From JANPPS01 sp965246925 (GTDB lineage Bacteria; Pseudomonadota; Alphaproteobacteria; Acetobacterales; Acetobacteraceae), in contig OZ251994.1 in the NCBI GenBank assembly GCA_965246925.1, positions 3,038,001 through 3,102,000 of the forward strand: 64,000 bases of DNA, read 5' to 3'. The position numbers and the translations under genes were made by a program. The notes beneath the pieces are model-generated. The model searched no databases. It was given only the letters and a program-made list of their open reading frames with translations, and was not told the DNA's origin. Positions 25,956-34,791 of the stretch are shown here, piece by piece. Position 1 is the stretch's first letter; each line of letters begins with the position of its first letter.

Positions 25956-26252
25956 GTGAGCAGCCTCGATGCCGGTGCGGAAAGATTGATGGACTCAGCT
26001 GAAGATACGGCCCGTGAACTCCCGGGGCTACCGCGCCATACGCGGCGGCTTCCCGACAAGGTCTTGGTCGCTTTTCATCACGCCTGTGACACCTCGGACC
26101 TCGAGGTGGCCGAGCATCTGCTTCGCGTCCTGGAATTGATGCTAACCCGCCGGCCCGCTGCCGCCGACGGCAACCGCCGCCGCAGCATGGAAAGCCTCGT
26201 CGCCGCCCACGAACGGCTATGGCATCTGCGCCATCCAGAAACGGAGCGTTAA
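25956..26252 (+). CDS. Small hypothetical protein
   Basis: This 98-residue protein starts at GTG 25956, with GGGAG 8 nt upstream (an in-frame TTG at 25938 lacks this). It has no signal peptide or membrane segment. A predicted helical stretch (VLVAFHHACDTSDLEVAEHLLRVL, residues about 33-56, shown here in part) is Leu/His-rich. The rest is charged. I do not recognise the family with certainty, though similar short helical proteins occur in Acetobacteraceae. Its last 4 bp overlap the converging dipeptidase gene. Confidence 0.65.
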   Translation: MSSLDAGAERLMDSAEDTARELPGLPRHTRRLPDKVLVAFHHACDTSDLEVAEHLLRVLELMLTRRPAAADGNRRRSMESLVAAHERLWHLRHPETER

Positions 26253-27634
26253 CCGCCGCCCGCCAACCGCCCCAGCAGCCGGGCATGCGCCCGCAGCCCG
26301 TGATGGAAGCACCGCCACTCGAACTTCTCGTTCGGGCTATGCACCTGGTCGTCGTCCAGCCCAAAGCCCATCAGCAAACTCTCCAATCCCAGTAGCCGCC
26401 GCATACTCTCCACCACCGGAATGCTACCGCCGCTCCCGATCAGCACCGCGGGCCGGCCATACTCCTCGGCTAGAACATCCAGCGCCGCGCGCACGAACTG
26501 GCTTTCGCCCGATATCTCCACCCCCGGCGCGGTGCCCATCACCTCGATCTCCGCGCGCGCATCGGCCGGCAGGCGTGCATCGACAAACGCCCGGAACCCC
26601 GCCACCACCGCCTCGGGATCCTGGCCCGGCACCAGCCGGAACGACAGCTTCGCCCCTGCCTCCGCCGCAATGACCGTCTTGCTGCCTGGCCCCTGATACC
26701 CGCCCCAAATCCCGTTCACATCAGCCGTCGGACGCGCCCACAGCCGCTCCAGCCCGCCACGCCCCCGCTCCCCCGCGGGCTGCGACAGGCCGATGCCGCC
26801 CAGGAACTGCGCCTCGTCGAACCCCAGCGCCGCCCATTGCGCCGCCAGCGCCGCCGGCACCTCCGCTACGCCGTCATAGAAACCCGGAACCTGCACCCGC
26901 CCCTCCGGGTCCGTCAGCTCACCCAAAATCCGCGCCAACGCATTGATCGGATTGAGCGCGGACCCGCCGAACAGCCCGGAATGCAAGTCCCGCTTCGCCG
27001 CATGCAGGGTCAGCTGAACATACGCCATACCGCGCAACCGGGTCGTGATCGCCGGCGTGTCGATATCCCACATGCCGGTGTCGCTCACCACCGCCACATC
27101 CGCCCGTAACGCCTCCCGGTGCGCGGCCAGGAACGGCTCGAGACTCGGTGAGCTCGTCTCCTCCTCCCCTTCTACCAGCACCGTCACCGCCACCGGCAGG
27201 CTGCCATGCACGTCATGCCAGGCCCGCAGCGCCTCCAGCCACATCATGACCTGCCCTTTGTCATCCACCGCCCCCCGCGCCACGACGCGCGGACCGGCCG
27301 GCCCGTCCGTCAACACCGGGTCGAACGGCGGATGGGTCCACAGCTCGATCGGCTCGGCCGGCTGCACGTCATAATGCCCATAGAACAGTAGGGTAGGGCC
27401 CGTTCCTGGACCGGCATGGTGACCTAGCACGATCGGATGGCCCGGCGTCTCATGCACCGCGGCGCTGAACCCCATCGCCGCCAGCTGGTCCCGCACCCAC
27501 GCCGCCGCCCGCCGGCAGTCCGCGTCGTGCTTGGGCTGCGCCGAAACGCTAGGGATGCGCAGGAATTCGAACCAGCGCTCCCGCGCCGCGTCCAGATGGG
27601 CTTCGATATGCGTCAGCACGGGTTCGGTTTGCAT
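26249..27634 (-). CDS. M20 family dipeptidase
   Basis: A 461-residue zinc dipeptidase of the M20/ArgE-DapE clan. Metal-site motifs are present: LLFYGHYDVQPAE near residue 92, GAVDDKGQV near 127 with the bridging Asp, and the catalytic Glu pair in LVEGEEETSSP near 156. The dimerisation domain begins near DLHSGLFGGSALNP. The end contains GGSIPVVES and the last metal His in GLDDDQVHSPNEKFE. ATG 27634 starts the domain; the open frame further upstream is antisense to the heptosyltransferase gene and is not coding. It is transcribed divergently from that gene, 45 bp away. Confidence 0.9.
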   Translation of the reverse strand: MQTEPVLTHIEAHLDAARERWFEFLRIPSVSAQPKHDADCRRAAAWVRDQLAAMGFSAAVHETPGHPIVLGHHAGPGTGPTLLFYGHYDVQPAEPIELWTHPPFDPVLTDGPAGPRVVARGAVDDKGQVMMWLEALRAWHDVHGSLPVAVTVLVEGEEETSSPSLEPFLAAHREALRADVAVVSDTGMWDIDTPAITTRLRGMAYVQLTLHAAKRDLHSGLFGGSALNPINALARILGELTDPEGRVQVPGFYDGVAEVPAALAAQWAALGFDEAQFLGGIGLSQPAGERGRGGLERLWARPTADVNGIWGGYQGPGSKTVIAAEAGAKLSFRLVPGQDPEAVVAGFRAFVDARLPADARAEIEVMGTAPGVEISGESQFVRAALDVLAEEYGRPAVLIGSGGSIPVVESMRRLLGLESLLMGFGLDDDQVHSPNEKFEWRCFHHGLRAHARLLGRLAGGG

Positions 27635-27679
27635 CCGCCTACCATGGCGGTTTGCGGCCGCCCCGGCTAGGGTCCGGCC

Positions 27680-28591
27680 ATGCGGATCCTGTTCGTCACC
27701 TCCAACCGCATCGGCGACGCGGTGATCTCCACCGGCATCCTCGATCACCTCATCCATACCTACCCCAACTGCAGCATCACCATCGTCTGCGGCCCGGTGG
27801 CGGCTGGCGTGTTCGACCGCATGCCCAACCACGAGCGCACGATCCTGTTCGAAAAGCGCCCGCGCGACCTGCACTGGCTGATCTTATGGCAACAGGTAGT
27901 CCGCACCCGCTGGGATCTCGTGGTCGATCTCCGGCAATCCGTGCTCTCCTACTTGGTCCGCACCCGCCGCCGCGCCATCAAGCCCCGCGGCACGGCCGGC
28001 CTCCGCAAATTCCAGCAGCTCGCCGCCGTCATCGGCCTTCCGCCCGCGCAGGCGCCGCTGCCGACGGTCTGGACCGGCGAGGCCGACCGCGCCCGCGCCC
28101 GTGCCCTGCTGCCGCAACAGCCCGTCATCGGCTTGGGCCCCACCGCGAACTGGCCGCCAAAGGCCTGGCCGCCTGAGCGCTTCGCGGCCCTGTTCCACGC
28201 CCTGCAGGCCACGCTGCCCGGCGCCACCCCCGCCATCTTCGCCGGCCCCGGCCCCGCCGAGCGCGCCATGGCCGCCCCGCTCCTCAACCTACTGCCCGGC
28301 GCTATCGACCTCTGCGGCGTGCTCACCCTTCCCGAAGCCGCCGCCTGCCTACAGCGTTGCGCGATATACATCGGTAACGATAGCGGCCTCATGCACCTCG
28401 CCGCCGCCTCCGGCATCCCAACCGTCGGCCTCTGCTCCACCACCCAGGACCGGGCGGAGGAGATGGCCCCCGCCGGACGGTGCGCCTCCTGGGCGCTCGG
28501 TGACGGCACCACCATGGCGGGCCTCACGGTCGCATCCGCCCAGGCCGTGGCCGAGCGCCTGCTCGCCAAAACCAGCATCTTGCATTCGTGA
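27680..28591 (+). CDS. Glycosyltransferase family 9 (heptosyltransferase-like)
   Basis: A 303-residue GT9 enzyme of GT-B fold, the family that adds heptose to lipopolysaccharide core. The N-terminal motif MRILFVTSNRIGDAV matches the conserved acceptor side (IGD with catalytic Asp). The C-terminal nucleotide-sugar site has YIGNDSGLMHLAAASGIPTV. Acceptor and exact sugar cannot be told; no other LPS gene is adjacent. Confidence 0.85.
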   Translation: MRILFVTSNRIGDAVISTGILDHLIHTYPNCSITIVCGPVAAGVFDRMPNHERTILFEKRPRDLHWLILWQQVVRTRWDLVVDLRQSVLSYLVRTRRRAIKPRGTAGLRKFQQLAAVIGLPPAQAPLPTVWTGEADRARARALLPQQPVIGLGPTANWPPKAWPPERFAALFHALQATLPGATPAIFAGPGPAERAMAAPLLNLLPGAIDLCGVLTLPEAAACLQRCAIYIGNDSGLMHLAAASGIPTVGLCSTTQDRAEEMAPAGRCASWALGDGTTMAGLTVASAQAVAERLLAKTSILHS

Positions 28592-28656
28592 ACGGTGCCT
28601 AGCCTTGCCCCCCGCACCGGATTAGCCTTCACTTTCCCTTCGAGGAGGATCGCCCG

Positions 28657-29352
28657 ATGTCCCACATGCCGGCCCGCGCCCGAATTTATGCCTGCCTCAT
28701 GGCCGGCAGCCTGGCCCTGTCCTCCTGCGCCGCGCCCGCCTACGACAACTCGCTCAGCCCGGCGCAGAACCAGCTTCGCCAGTCCAATGCGCGGTTCAAT
28801 CAAACGGTAGGGGAGGGCGCGGTCGCCGGGGCGTTGCTGGGCGGGATCGCCGGCCTGGCGCTGGGCGGGCGCAACCGGGCAGGGGCCGCCGCCATCGGTG
28901 CCGCCGCTGGAACGGCGCTCGGCGCCGGCGCCGGCTACGCGGTGGCCAGCAACAACCTTAGCCGCTCCAGCACCGAATCGCAGTACGCCGACGCCATCCA
29001 GCAGGCGCGGTCGGACGCCGAAAACTACCGCCAGGCCGCCGCCAGCTCCCGCCAAGTGGCCGACCAAGCCTATGCCGAGGCCGGGCAGCTACGCGCCCAG
29101 GCCCGGTCCGGGCAGATCACGCAGGCGGAATACCGCAGCAAGATCTCGCGCTACCAAGCCGACCAGGATGCGATCTCCATGCAAATCACCCACGCCAGGC
29201 AAACCTCGGACCAGCTCGCCCGCAACGCCAGCGTCGCCAGCGGATCGAACCGGGGTGAGCTGCTGCGCGCCAAGAGCGAGGTGGACCAGTCCCGCCTCGT
29301 GCTGGACCAAACGCAGGCCCGGCTGAGCCAGGTGCTGGCAGGGGGCGCCTGA
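28657..29352 (+). CDS. Glycine-zipper lipoprotein with coiled coil
   Basis: A 231-residue lipoprotein. After the signal, lipobox LALSSC places the Cys near residue 24. A glycine-zipper segment (GALLGGIAGLALGG and GAAAGTALGAGAGYAV) at about 50-95 likely inserts into or packs against a membrane. From about 105 the protein is a long Gln/Arg/Ala-rich coiled coil with DQAYAEAGQLRAQ. GAGGAGG lies 9 nt before ATG 28657. It overlaps the next lipoprotein gene (TGATG), so the two are cotranslated and may act together in the envelope. Confidence 0.8.
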   Translation: MSHMPARARIYACLMAGSLALSSCAAPAYDNSLSPAQNQLRQSNARFNQTVGEGAVAGALLGGIAGLALGGRNRAGAAAIGAAAGTALGAGAGYAVASNNLSRSSTESQYADAIQQARSDAENYRQAAASSRQVADQAYAEAGQLRAQARSGQITQAEYRSKISRYQADQDAISMQITHARQTSDQLARNASVASGSNRGELLRAKSEVDQSRLVLDQTQARLSQVLAGGA

Positions 29353-29816
29353 TGCGCATCGTCTGGCTCGCCACCGTCGCCGCGCTGGCCGGCTGCGCCC
29401 AGGGCAGCTGCGACCCGTCCCAGGCGGGGTTCTTCAGCGGTATCGGCTGCGAGGCCGGCGGAGGCTACGCCGCCCGCAACCAGGCGCAACAGGCGCAGCT
29501 ATCGCAGGACCGCGCCAACGCCATGGCCGCGCAAGACACGCAACAGCGCGAGCAGTCCCGCGCCACCAACGCCATCCTGACCCGGGACGAAGCCCGCCAG
29601 CGCCTTACGGCCTTGGACCGCCGCACCGCCCAGCTCCGCTCCCGCCTCGCCACCCTCCGCCGCTCCGGCAGCCAGTCCCAGGCGCAGCTGAACGAGGCCG
29701 AGGCACAACTGGCCGCCCTACAACGCCAACGCAGCGGCGGCGCCTCATCCGACGCCCAAATGCGCGCCCTCGAAGACCGCCAACGCCGCGCCGCCGAACT
29801 CATGGGCGGCGCTTAA
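29352..29816 (+). CDS. Small coiled-coil lipoprotein
   Basis: A 154-residue lipoprotein with lipobox AALAGC near residue 15. A short Cys-containing segment follows (CDPSQAGFFSGIGCEAGGG), then about 110 residues of coiled coil rich in Gln, Arg and Ala (ALDRRTAQLRSRLATLRR). Its start shares one base with the stop of the preceding lipoprotein gene. The function is unknown; the coupling suggests a complex. Confidence 0.75.
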   Translation: MRIVWLATVAALAGCAQGSCDPSQAGFFSGIGCEAGGGYAARNQAQQAQLSQDRANAMAAQDTQQREQSRATNAILTRDEARQRLTALDRRTAQLRSRLATLRRSGSQSQAQLNEAEAQLAALQRQRSGGASSDAQMRALEDRQRRAAELMGGA

Positions 29817-29856
29817 ACGGCGTCACGCCACCCCAAAGCCCGAACCAACCCCGCTC

Positions 29857-29877
29857 GTCCTGAGCCCGTCGTAGGAC
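29857..29877. repeat. Dispersed palindromic repeat, GTCCTGAGCCCGTCG type
   Basis: A near-perfect inverted repeat with arms GTCCTGAG.. and ..TAGGAC around GCCCGTCG. A relative lies at 60965-60985, and the GAGCCCGTC half recurs in each unit of the tandem repeat at 61621-61940. It falls between two converging genes and could end transcripts. Confidence 0.7.
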
Positions 29878-29933
29878 CCCGACCCCGCAGCCTCCGTCAG
29901 GCTCACGTCAACGGGCACAAAACATGCTTTGGG

Positions 29934-31445
29934 CTAAGGACCAAACACGTCGGCGCGCCGCACGCCCGTAATCGCCGCCATCGCCTCCGCCCGGTCGAAC
30001 CGGCTTGTGCCCGCCAGCCCCGCCGCCTGCCGCTGCACGATCGGCAGGAACGGCAGCATCGTCCGCTGCGACCGCTGCGTCAGCTCCTGCAGCAGCACCG
30101 CGGACTGCGCCTCGATCCCCGCCCGCGCCGGCCCGGTGGCGATCTGCCGCAGCAGCCGCGCATAGCTGTCCATCGCCGCCTCCGACTGTGCCAGGTTGCG
30201 GGCCAGACCGGCCTGCACGGTCGCCCGGCTGGCCGGGTCGGTCATGCCGTCCAGGAAGCCGCGCTGGATGCTGGCCAGGTTGTTGAAGCTCCAGACGCTC
30301 TGCGCCATCACCACCCCCGCCTCGAGTTGGGCGGCCAGCGCCGTCGCGGCCAGGTCGGCGCGGGCCCGCTCGTCGCTCGTGAGCCGCGCCGATAGCCGGT
30401 CCAGCGCCCCCCGCAACGCCTCGTCCGCCGTCCCCTCCCGCAGCAGCGCGATCGCCGCCCGCGGGTCGTCGGCCGCCCGCGTGCGCTCCCCGCTCAGCGC
30501 CGCGAACTCCGCCCGCGCCGCCTCCACCTCCGGCAGGCTGCCCGCGGCCGGGGCCGACAGCACCAGGCGGAACCCCATCGTCGGCAGCCGCGTCGGCTCC
30601 CCCGTCGCCGCGTCGAACGGCGGGATCTCATCCCGTAGCGAGCTGTGCAGCGCCGCCGGGCTGCCGGTGTAGTTGCCGCCCCGCACCACCACGCCCCCGG
30701 CCTGCCCCTGCGGCCGCCCGACGCGGTTCAGCCGGTACGGCTCCAGCATCATCTGCCCGGCATTGCCCAGCATGTCATAGAGGCCCAGCGGATTGGGCAG
30801 CAGCTGCCCCACCTGGCCCACCCGCCCGCTCGCCGCCCGCGTGCCCGCCAGCACATAGCGCTCCGGCCCTTCCGGCATCGGCCAGGTGGGCGCCAGGAAC
30901 TCCTCCTCCGTCACCCGCGCCCCGCCCCGCGCCGCATACTCCCACTCGGCCTCCGTCGGCAGCCGCGCATAGGCCGGCGCCGGTCCCCGATGCGGCAGCC
31001 GGTCCGGCGCGTGCTTCAGCAACCAGCCGGACCAGGACGCCGCGTAGGCCACCGCCTCATGCCAGGACACCCCGGTCTGCGCCACCCGCCCGGCCACCGA
31101 CGGCTCCGGACACGCACCGGACAGCGCCTTGTACTGGTCCCGCGTCACCGCATACTTGCCGAGGTAATACCGCCGCGCCCCGTTATCGCCCGGAAACGGC
31201 GCCCCCAGGTAATCGCCCCGTAGATACTCGCTATACCCCTGCTCGGTCACCGCCTGCCCCAGCAGCACCGCCCGGTCATCGAGCGGCCCCGGCCCCGACG
31301 GCACCTCCACCGGCCGGAACACCATCGACCCCCCGCACGGCAGCGGCAGCACCAAATCCCCCTCCGCCGGCTTGGGATTATAGAACCGCCCCTCCCACTC
31401 CGCCGCCACCGACGGAGTGCACGACAGAACAAGAAGCAATGCCAT
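29934..31445 (-). CDS. Exported formylglycine-generating-enzyme (SUMF1/EgtB/PvdO) family protein
   Basis: This 503-residue protein has a signal peptide (MALLLVLSCTPSVAA). The FGE-like fold spans about 85-325, with YYLGKYAVTRDQYKAL, GVSWHEAVAYAASWS, RLPTEAEWEYAARGG, LYDMLGNAGQMM and VVRGGNYTGSPA. The catalytic Cys pair of true formylglycine-generating enzymes is not evident, so it may be a binding or structural variant. The remaining 170 residues are helical (LDRLSARLTSDERARADL). The open frame upstream of ATG 31445 is antisense-like and rejected. It is the last gene of the PQQ-associated ABC operon; a catalytic role there is unknown. Confidence 0.78.
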   Translation of the reverse strand: MALLLVLSCTPSVAAEWEGRFYNPKPAEGDLVLPLPCGGSMVFRPVEVPSGPGPLDDRAVLLGQAVTEQGYSEYLRGDYLGAPFPGDNGARRYYLGKYAVTRDQYKALSGACPEPSVAGRVAQTGVSWHEAVAYAASWSGWLLKHAPDRLPHRGPAPAYARLPTEAEWEYAARGGARVTEEEFLAPTWPMPEGPERYVLAGTRAASGRVGQVGQLLPNPLGLYDMLGNAGQMMLEPYRLNRVGRPQGQAGGVVVRGGNYTGSPAALHSSLRDEIPPFDAATGEPTRLPTMGFRLVLSAPAAGSLPEVEAARAEFAALSGERTRAADDPRAAIALLREGTADEALRGALDRLSARLTSDERARADLAATALAAQLEAGVVMAQSVWSFNNLASIQRGFLDGMTDPASRATVQAGLARNLAQSEAAMDSYARLLRQIATGPARAGIEAQSAVLLQELTQRSQRTMLPFLPIVQRQAAGLAGTSRFDRAEAMAAITGVRRADVFGP

Positions 31446-31448
31446 CGT

Positions 31449-31474
31449 AGGGTGGAATGCGCTTCGGCACTCCA
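31449..31474. repeat. Short inverted repeat GGTGGA..TCCACC
   Basis: The arms GGTGGA and TCCACC flank ATGCGCTTCGGCAC in the 50-bp gap between two minus-strand genes. A related design (GGCGGATG/CATCCGCC) lies at 55106-55124. It resembles small dispersed palindromes in alphaproteobacteria. Confidence 0.5.
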
Positions 31475-31495
31475 CCGCCGCCAAGGAGCGTGACG

Positions 31496-32662
31496 TCACG
31501 GCGCGCTGATCCCCTCCCAAGGCTCCACCCCCGCCGCCCGCGACCCGGCCACCAGCGCCACCAGCCCCGCCCCCACCAGCGTCACACCCGAAGCCGCCCC
31601 CGCCAACCCAGGGCTCAGCACACACAACGCCCGCGTCAACGCCAAGGTCCCGGCAAACGCCTGATTGATCACCACCGCCCCCGCCTCCGCCGCCACCCAG
31701 GCCACCATCACGCCCAACCCGGCCAGCACCACAGCCTGCGTCACCGGCACCGCCCGCAACGCCGCCGCACTCAGCCCCAGGAACCGTAGGTGCGCCAGCT
31801 CCACCCGCTTCCGCGCCACATTCGCCCACAGCCCCGCGCCCAGCGACAGCAAGAAACCCGCCCCGCCCAGCCCGGCCACCAGCGCAAACAGCAGGCCAAG
31901 GTTCCGGTCCACCTGTAACAGCCCCGCCACGTCCCCCGCGCGGGACACGACCTCGATCCCCTCCGCCTGCAACGATGCGTCCAGCCCCGGCACGTCCTCC
32001 AACCGCCTCGCATACAGCCGAAACCCGGCAAACTCCGCGCGGGGCAGGGGCTCGGACCCCATCTCCGCCACGCCGTCCTGATAGTTCTCGACCTGCACCG
32101 CCAGGCTCAGCGGCACGAACGCCGCATCCCGCCCGGTGGCCGCCGCCGCCGCCACCGCCACGGCCGCCAACGGAAACTCCGCACTAGACCGCGTGCCCCC
32201 CTGCACCCGTGACAGCCGCGCCACCAGCATCGTGCCCGCCGCCGCATGCATCCGCGCCGCCGCCGGCGCGCTCAGCACCACCTGACCCGGCCCCGGCGTC
32301 ACCGTCAGCAACGGATCGCCCGGCCCGGTCGGCACGAGTTCGACCCGTAACGCCGGCTGCTCCGGCGCCGTCAGCAGCAGCGTCGCCGCCAGCGTGCGCG
32401 TCCGCGGCGCCAGGAACGCCACATCCGGACGCGCCGCCAGCCGCTGCAGCAGCCCGGCGTCATACACCCGATTGGCCGCATTGCTGATCTCCCGCGTGCG
32501 GGGATCCTGAAGCAGCACGTCCCGCAACCCCTCCACCACCCCCGCCCGCAGCCCGGCCAAGATCAGCAGCGGCGCGAGCACCGCCGCCAAGGACAGCACC
32601 GTGCACGCCGCCAGCCACCGCTCCGCCCGGAGGTCCAGCAGCGCCAGGCGGACACTAAGCAT
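31496..32662 (-). CDS. FtsX-like ABC transporter permease
   Basis: A 388-residue membrane protein with the FtsX/MacB arrangement: one helix near the N-terminus (CTVLSLAAVLAPLLILAGL), a large periplasmic part (60-260) and three helices at the C-terminus (ALVAGLGGAGFLLSLGAGLW; VVLAGLGVMVAWVAAEAG; GVTLVGAGLVALVAG). Such permeases with LolD-type ATPases move lipoproteins or act mechanically on periplasmic partners. ATG 32662 overlaps the upstream ATPase gene by 8 bp. Its place in the PQQ-associated cluster is conserved in concept but I cannot name a substrate. Confidence 0.8.
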   Translation of the reverse strand: MLSVRLALLDLRAERWLAACTVLSLAAVLAPLLILAGLRAGVVEGLRDVLLQDPRTREISNAANRVYDAGLLQRLAARPDVAFLAPRTRTLAATLLLTAPEQPALRVELVPTGPGDPLLTVTPGPGQVVLSAPAAARMHAAAGTMLVARLSRVQGGTRSSAEFPLAAVAVAAAAATGRDAAFVPLSLAVQVENYQDGVAEMGSEPLPRAEFAGFRLYARRLEDVPGLDASLQAEGIEVVSRAGDVAGLLQVDRNLGLLFALVAGLGGAGFLLSLGAGLWANVARKRVELAHLRFLGLSAAALRAVPVTQAVVLAGLGVMVAWVAAEAGAVVINQAFAGTLALTRALCVLSPGLAGAASGVTLVGAGLVALVAGSRAAGVEPWEGISAP

Positions 32663-33332
32663 ACGCAAACCGCGTGGTGCCGCCCGCCTCGGGCCGGCAC
32701 GGCGCCAGCACGAACCCCGCCGCCGCCGCCCGCGGCGCGTCATGCGTCGCAATCAGCACCGCAGCATCGGCCCCCGCCAGCAATGCCAAAATATCGTCCG
32801 CCTGCGCCGGATGCACCGCCGCCGTCGGCTCGTCCGCCAAGATCAGCGCCGGGCGGTGCACCAACGCCCGCGCGATCGCCGCCCGCTGCCGCTGCCCGAC
32901 CGAGATGGCGCCGGGCAGCCGGTCCAGCACGCCGCCGATCCCCAGCTGCTCCGCCAATGCCGTGACCCGCCCCGGCTCCCTCCGCCGCCCGATATCCAGC
33001 GGTAGCGCAATATTCTGCCGCACGCTCAAATACGGTAACAAAGCCCCATTCTGCGGCACGAACCCCAGCACCCCGGACCGCAACACCGCCAGCGCATCCG
33101 GCCGCTCCCAGAGCGGCATCGTATCCCGCCCCTGCAGGGCAAGCGTCCCCTCATCCGGCCGCAACGCCAGAGCCAGCAACGCCAGCAACGTACTCTTCCC
33201 CGCCCCCGACGGCCCCGTGACCGCCACCCGCTCCCCAGCCCGCAGCACAAGCCGCTCACAAACCAGCTCAAACCCCCCCTGCCGCCGCCTAACCCCTCCA
33301 GCCTCCAGCACAGTTCCTAACGAGCTAAGCAC
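32655..33332 (-). CDS. LolD/MacB-type ABC transporter ATP-binding protein
   Basis: A 225-residue ATPase with Walker A VTGPSGAGKSTLLALL, Q-loop FVPQNGALLPYLSV, signature variant ISVGQRQRAAIARAL and Walker B LILADEPTAAVHP. It pairs with the FtsX-like permease downstream (8-bp overlap). The start is uncertain: the frame stays open upstream but there it encodes a dispersed repeat (PHPGPLPPAGEG), so I use GTG 33332 just after it; GTG 33311 is also possible. Confidence 0.8.
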   Translation of the reverse strand: MLSSLGTVLEAGGVRRRQGGFELVCERLVLRAGERVAVTGPSGAGKSTLLALLALALRPDEGTLALQGRDTMPLWERPDALAVLRSGVLGFVPQNGALLPYLSVRQNIALPLDIGRRREPGRVTALAEQLGIGGVLDRLPGAISVGQRQRAAIARALVHRPALILADEPTAAVHPAQADDILALLAGADAAVLIATHDAPRAAAAGFVLAPCRPEAGGTTRFAYA

Positions 33333-33335
33333 GAC

Positions 33336-33375
33336 CCCCTCTCCCGCTGGCGGGAGAGGGCCGGGGTGAGGGTGG
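33336..33375 (-). repeat. Dispersed hairpin repeat, CCGGGGTGAGGG type
   Basis: A stem of CCCTCTCCCGC and GCGGGAGAGGG followed by CCGGGGTGAGGGTGG. It separates the exported-protein gene from the LolD-like gene within one operon and reads into the 5' end of the latter. Same family as 19631-19668 and 61571-61874. Confidence 0.8.
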
Positions 33376-33406
33376 GGCCACCCGCGCCAACACAATCAGC
33401 TCAAAC

Positions 33407-33988
33407 CTACCGGCCAAGCGCACCCCCCAACACCCCCGCCAGCACCCCGAGCTTAGCCTCCATCTGCACCGGCACCTCGCACGCATACCGGATCGTCCGC
33501 TCGATCTCGTCATACTCCCGGATCAACAGCGTCCGCCGCGTGGTGATCTCCTCCCGCGTCGCCGCCTCCGCATCCGGCGGAAGCGCCCGCAGCTCCCCGG
33601 TGATGCGCGACACCGTCTCCGTCAGCAGCCGCTGGTGCCGCGCCCGGTCCCGCAGCCGGCCGATCACCTCCGCCCGCTGCGTATTGGTCTCATCCACCAA
33701 TCCTTGGAACAGCTCCGGCAGCCGCACCGCGCGCTCCGCCTCCGGCACGTCAGCCACGAACCGCTCCAGCTGTGCCGCCGCCGCCGGGGCAGGGAGGCTA
33801 CGCCGGGCCAGCACCGGCACCACGGCCGCCAGCCGCGGATCCGCCCGCCAATCGCCCGCCGCCTCATGCCCGCCCCATAGCGTGCTGGCCGTGAGCGTCG
33901 GCACGAGCCGCTGCACGCACGGCCAATCCGGATCCGGCGCCGGACCCGCCGCCGCCAGCACCAACCCGGCCAGGACGAGCCGCCTCAC
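33407..33988 (-). CDS. Exported protein of the PQQ-associated ABC cluster
   Basis: A 193-residue periplasmic protein with signal peptide MRRLVLAGLVLAAAG. After a short segment with CVQRLVPTLTAS and LWGG, it is mostly helical (PELFQGLVDETNTQRAEVIGRL; TRRTLLIREYDEIER). Exported proteins of this size accompany the PQQ-associated ABC-2 exporter in Methylobacterium-type lut clusters (LutG position) and similar loci; sequence similarity is not something I can verify here. It overlaps the permease gene by 4 bp. Confidence 0.65.
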   Translation of the reverse strand: MRRLVLAGLVLAAAGPAPDPDWPCVQRLVPTLTASTLWGGHEAAGDWRADPRLAAVVPVLARRSLPAPAAAAQLERFVADVPEAERAVRLPELFQGLVDETNTQRAEVIGRLRDRARHQRLLTETVSRITGELRALPPDAEAATREEITTRRTLLIREYDEIERTIRYACEVPVQMEAKLGVLAGVLGGALGR

Positions 33989-34791
33989 TCCGCCCCCGCC
34001 CGCCGCGCCATCAACCCGCGCCCGGGGTCATAGCCGATCACCGCCACCATCATGAACACCACGCTGCACACCAAGACCACCGCCGCCGCCACCCAGTCCA
34101 CCCGGCCATACAGCGCAAACCGGATCAGTTCCGTGGCCGACGTGAACGGGTTCAACTGGCATATCCACCACAGCGCGAGGCTACTCTCCTTCACCCGCCA
34201 CAACGGATACAGCGCCGATGAGGCAAAGAACATCGGGAAGATCACGAAGTTCATCACCCCCGCGAAATTCTCCAGTTGCTTGATGAACGAGGACAATACC
34301 AGCCCCAGCGCCCCCAGCATCAGCCCGGACAGCACCAGCGCCGGCAACACCGTCACATAGCCGACCGGCGGCGGCTCGATCTCCCAGAACCAGGCGATCG
34401 CTAGGAACAGATACGACTGCACCACCGCCACCGCGACCCCGGCCAACAGCTTGCACAGCAACAGGAACCAGCGCGGAAACGGACTCACCATCAGCGTCTT
34501 CATGCTGCCCATCTCGCGGTCGTACACCATCGACAGGCTGCTCTGCATCCCGTTGAACAGCTCGATCATCGCGATCAGACCCGGCGCGATATACACCTCG
34601 TACGGCACATACGTCGCATACGGCGGGATGATCGACACGCCCAGCACGAACCGGAACCCGGCGGCAAAGATCGCCAGCCACACCAAGGGCCGCACCAGCG
34701 CCGACACGAACCGCCCCCGTTGATGCACCCAGCGCAACCCTTCGCGCCGCACGATGCCGGTAAGGCATAGCGCATACCCCGCCCCGCTCAT
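33985..34791 (-). CDS. ABC-2 type permease, PQQ-dependent alcohol oxidation-associated
   Basis: A 268-residue ABC-2 permease with six helices. It opens with a cytoplasmic segment and has PPYATYVPYEVYIAPGLIAM and SSLSMVYDREMGSMKTLMVSPFPRW, the conserved coupling region. This matches the permease family found with PQQ alcohol dehydrogenases (PedC in Pseudomonas, LutF in Methylobacterium). Those systems are linked to lanthanide-dependent growth. ATG overlaps the ATPase stop (ATGA). Confidence 0.85.
   Translation of the reverse strand: MSGAGYALCLTGIVRREGLRWVHQRGRFVSALVRPLVWLAIFAAGFRFVLGVSIIPPYATYVPYEVYIAPGLIAMIELFNGMQSSLSMVYDREMGSMKTLMVSPFPRWFLLLCKLLAGVAVAVVQSYLFLAIAWFWEIEPPPVGYVTVLPALVLSGLMLGALGLVLSSFIKQLENFAGVMNFVIFPMFFASSALYPLWRVKESSLALWWICQLNPFTSATELIRFALYGRVDWVAAAVVLVCSVVFMMVAVIGYDPGRGLMARRAGAE

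Noticed and set aside
31446..31829. N-terminal extension of the FGE-fold protein
   Set aside because: The frame upstream of ATG 31445 is Gly-rich noise antisense to the permease gene's end; the signal peptide starts at 31445.
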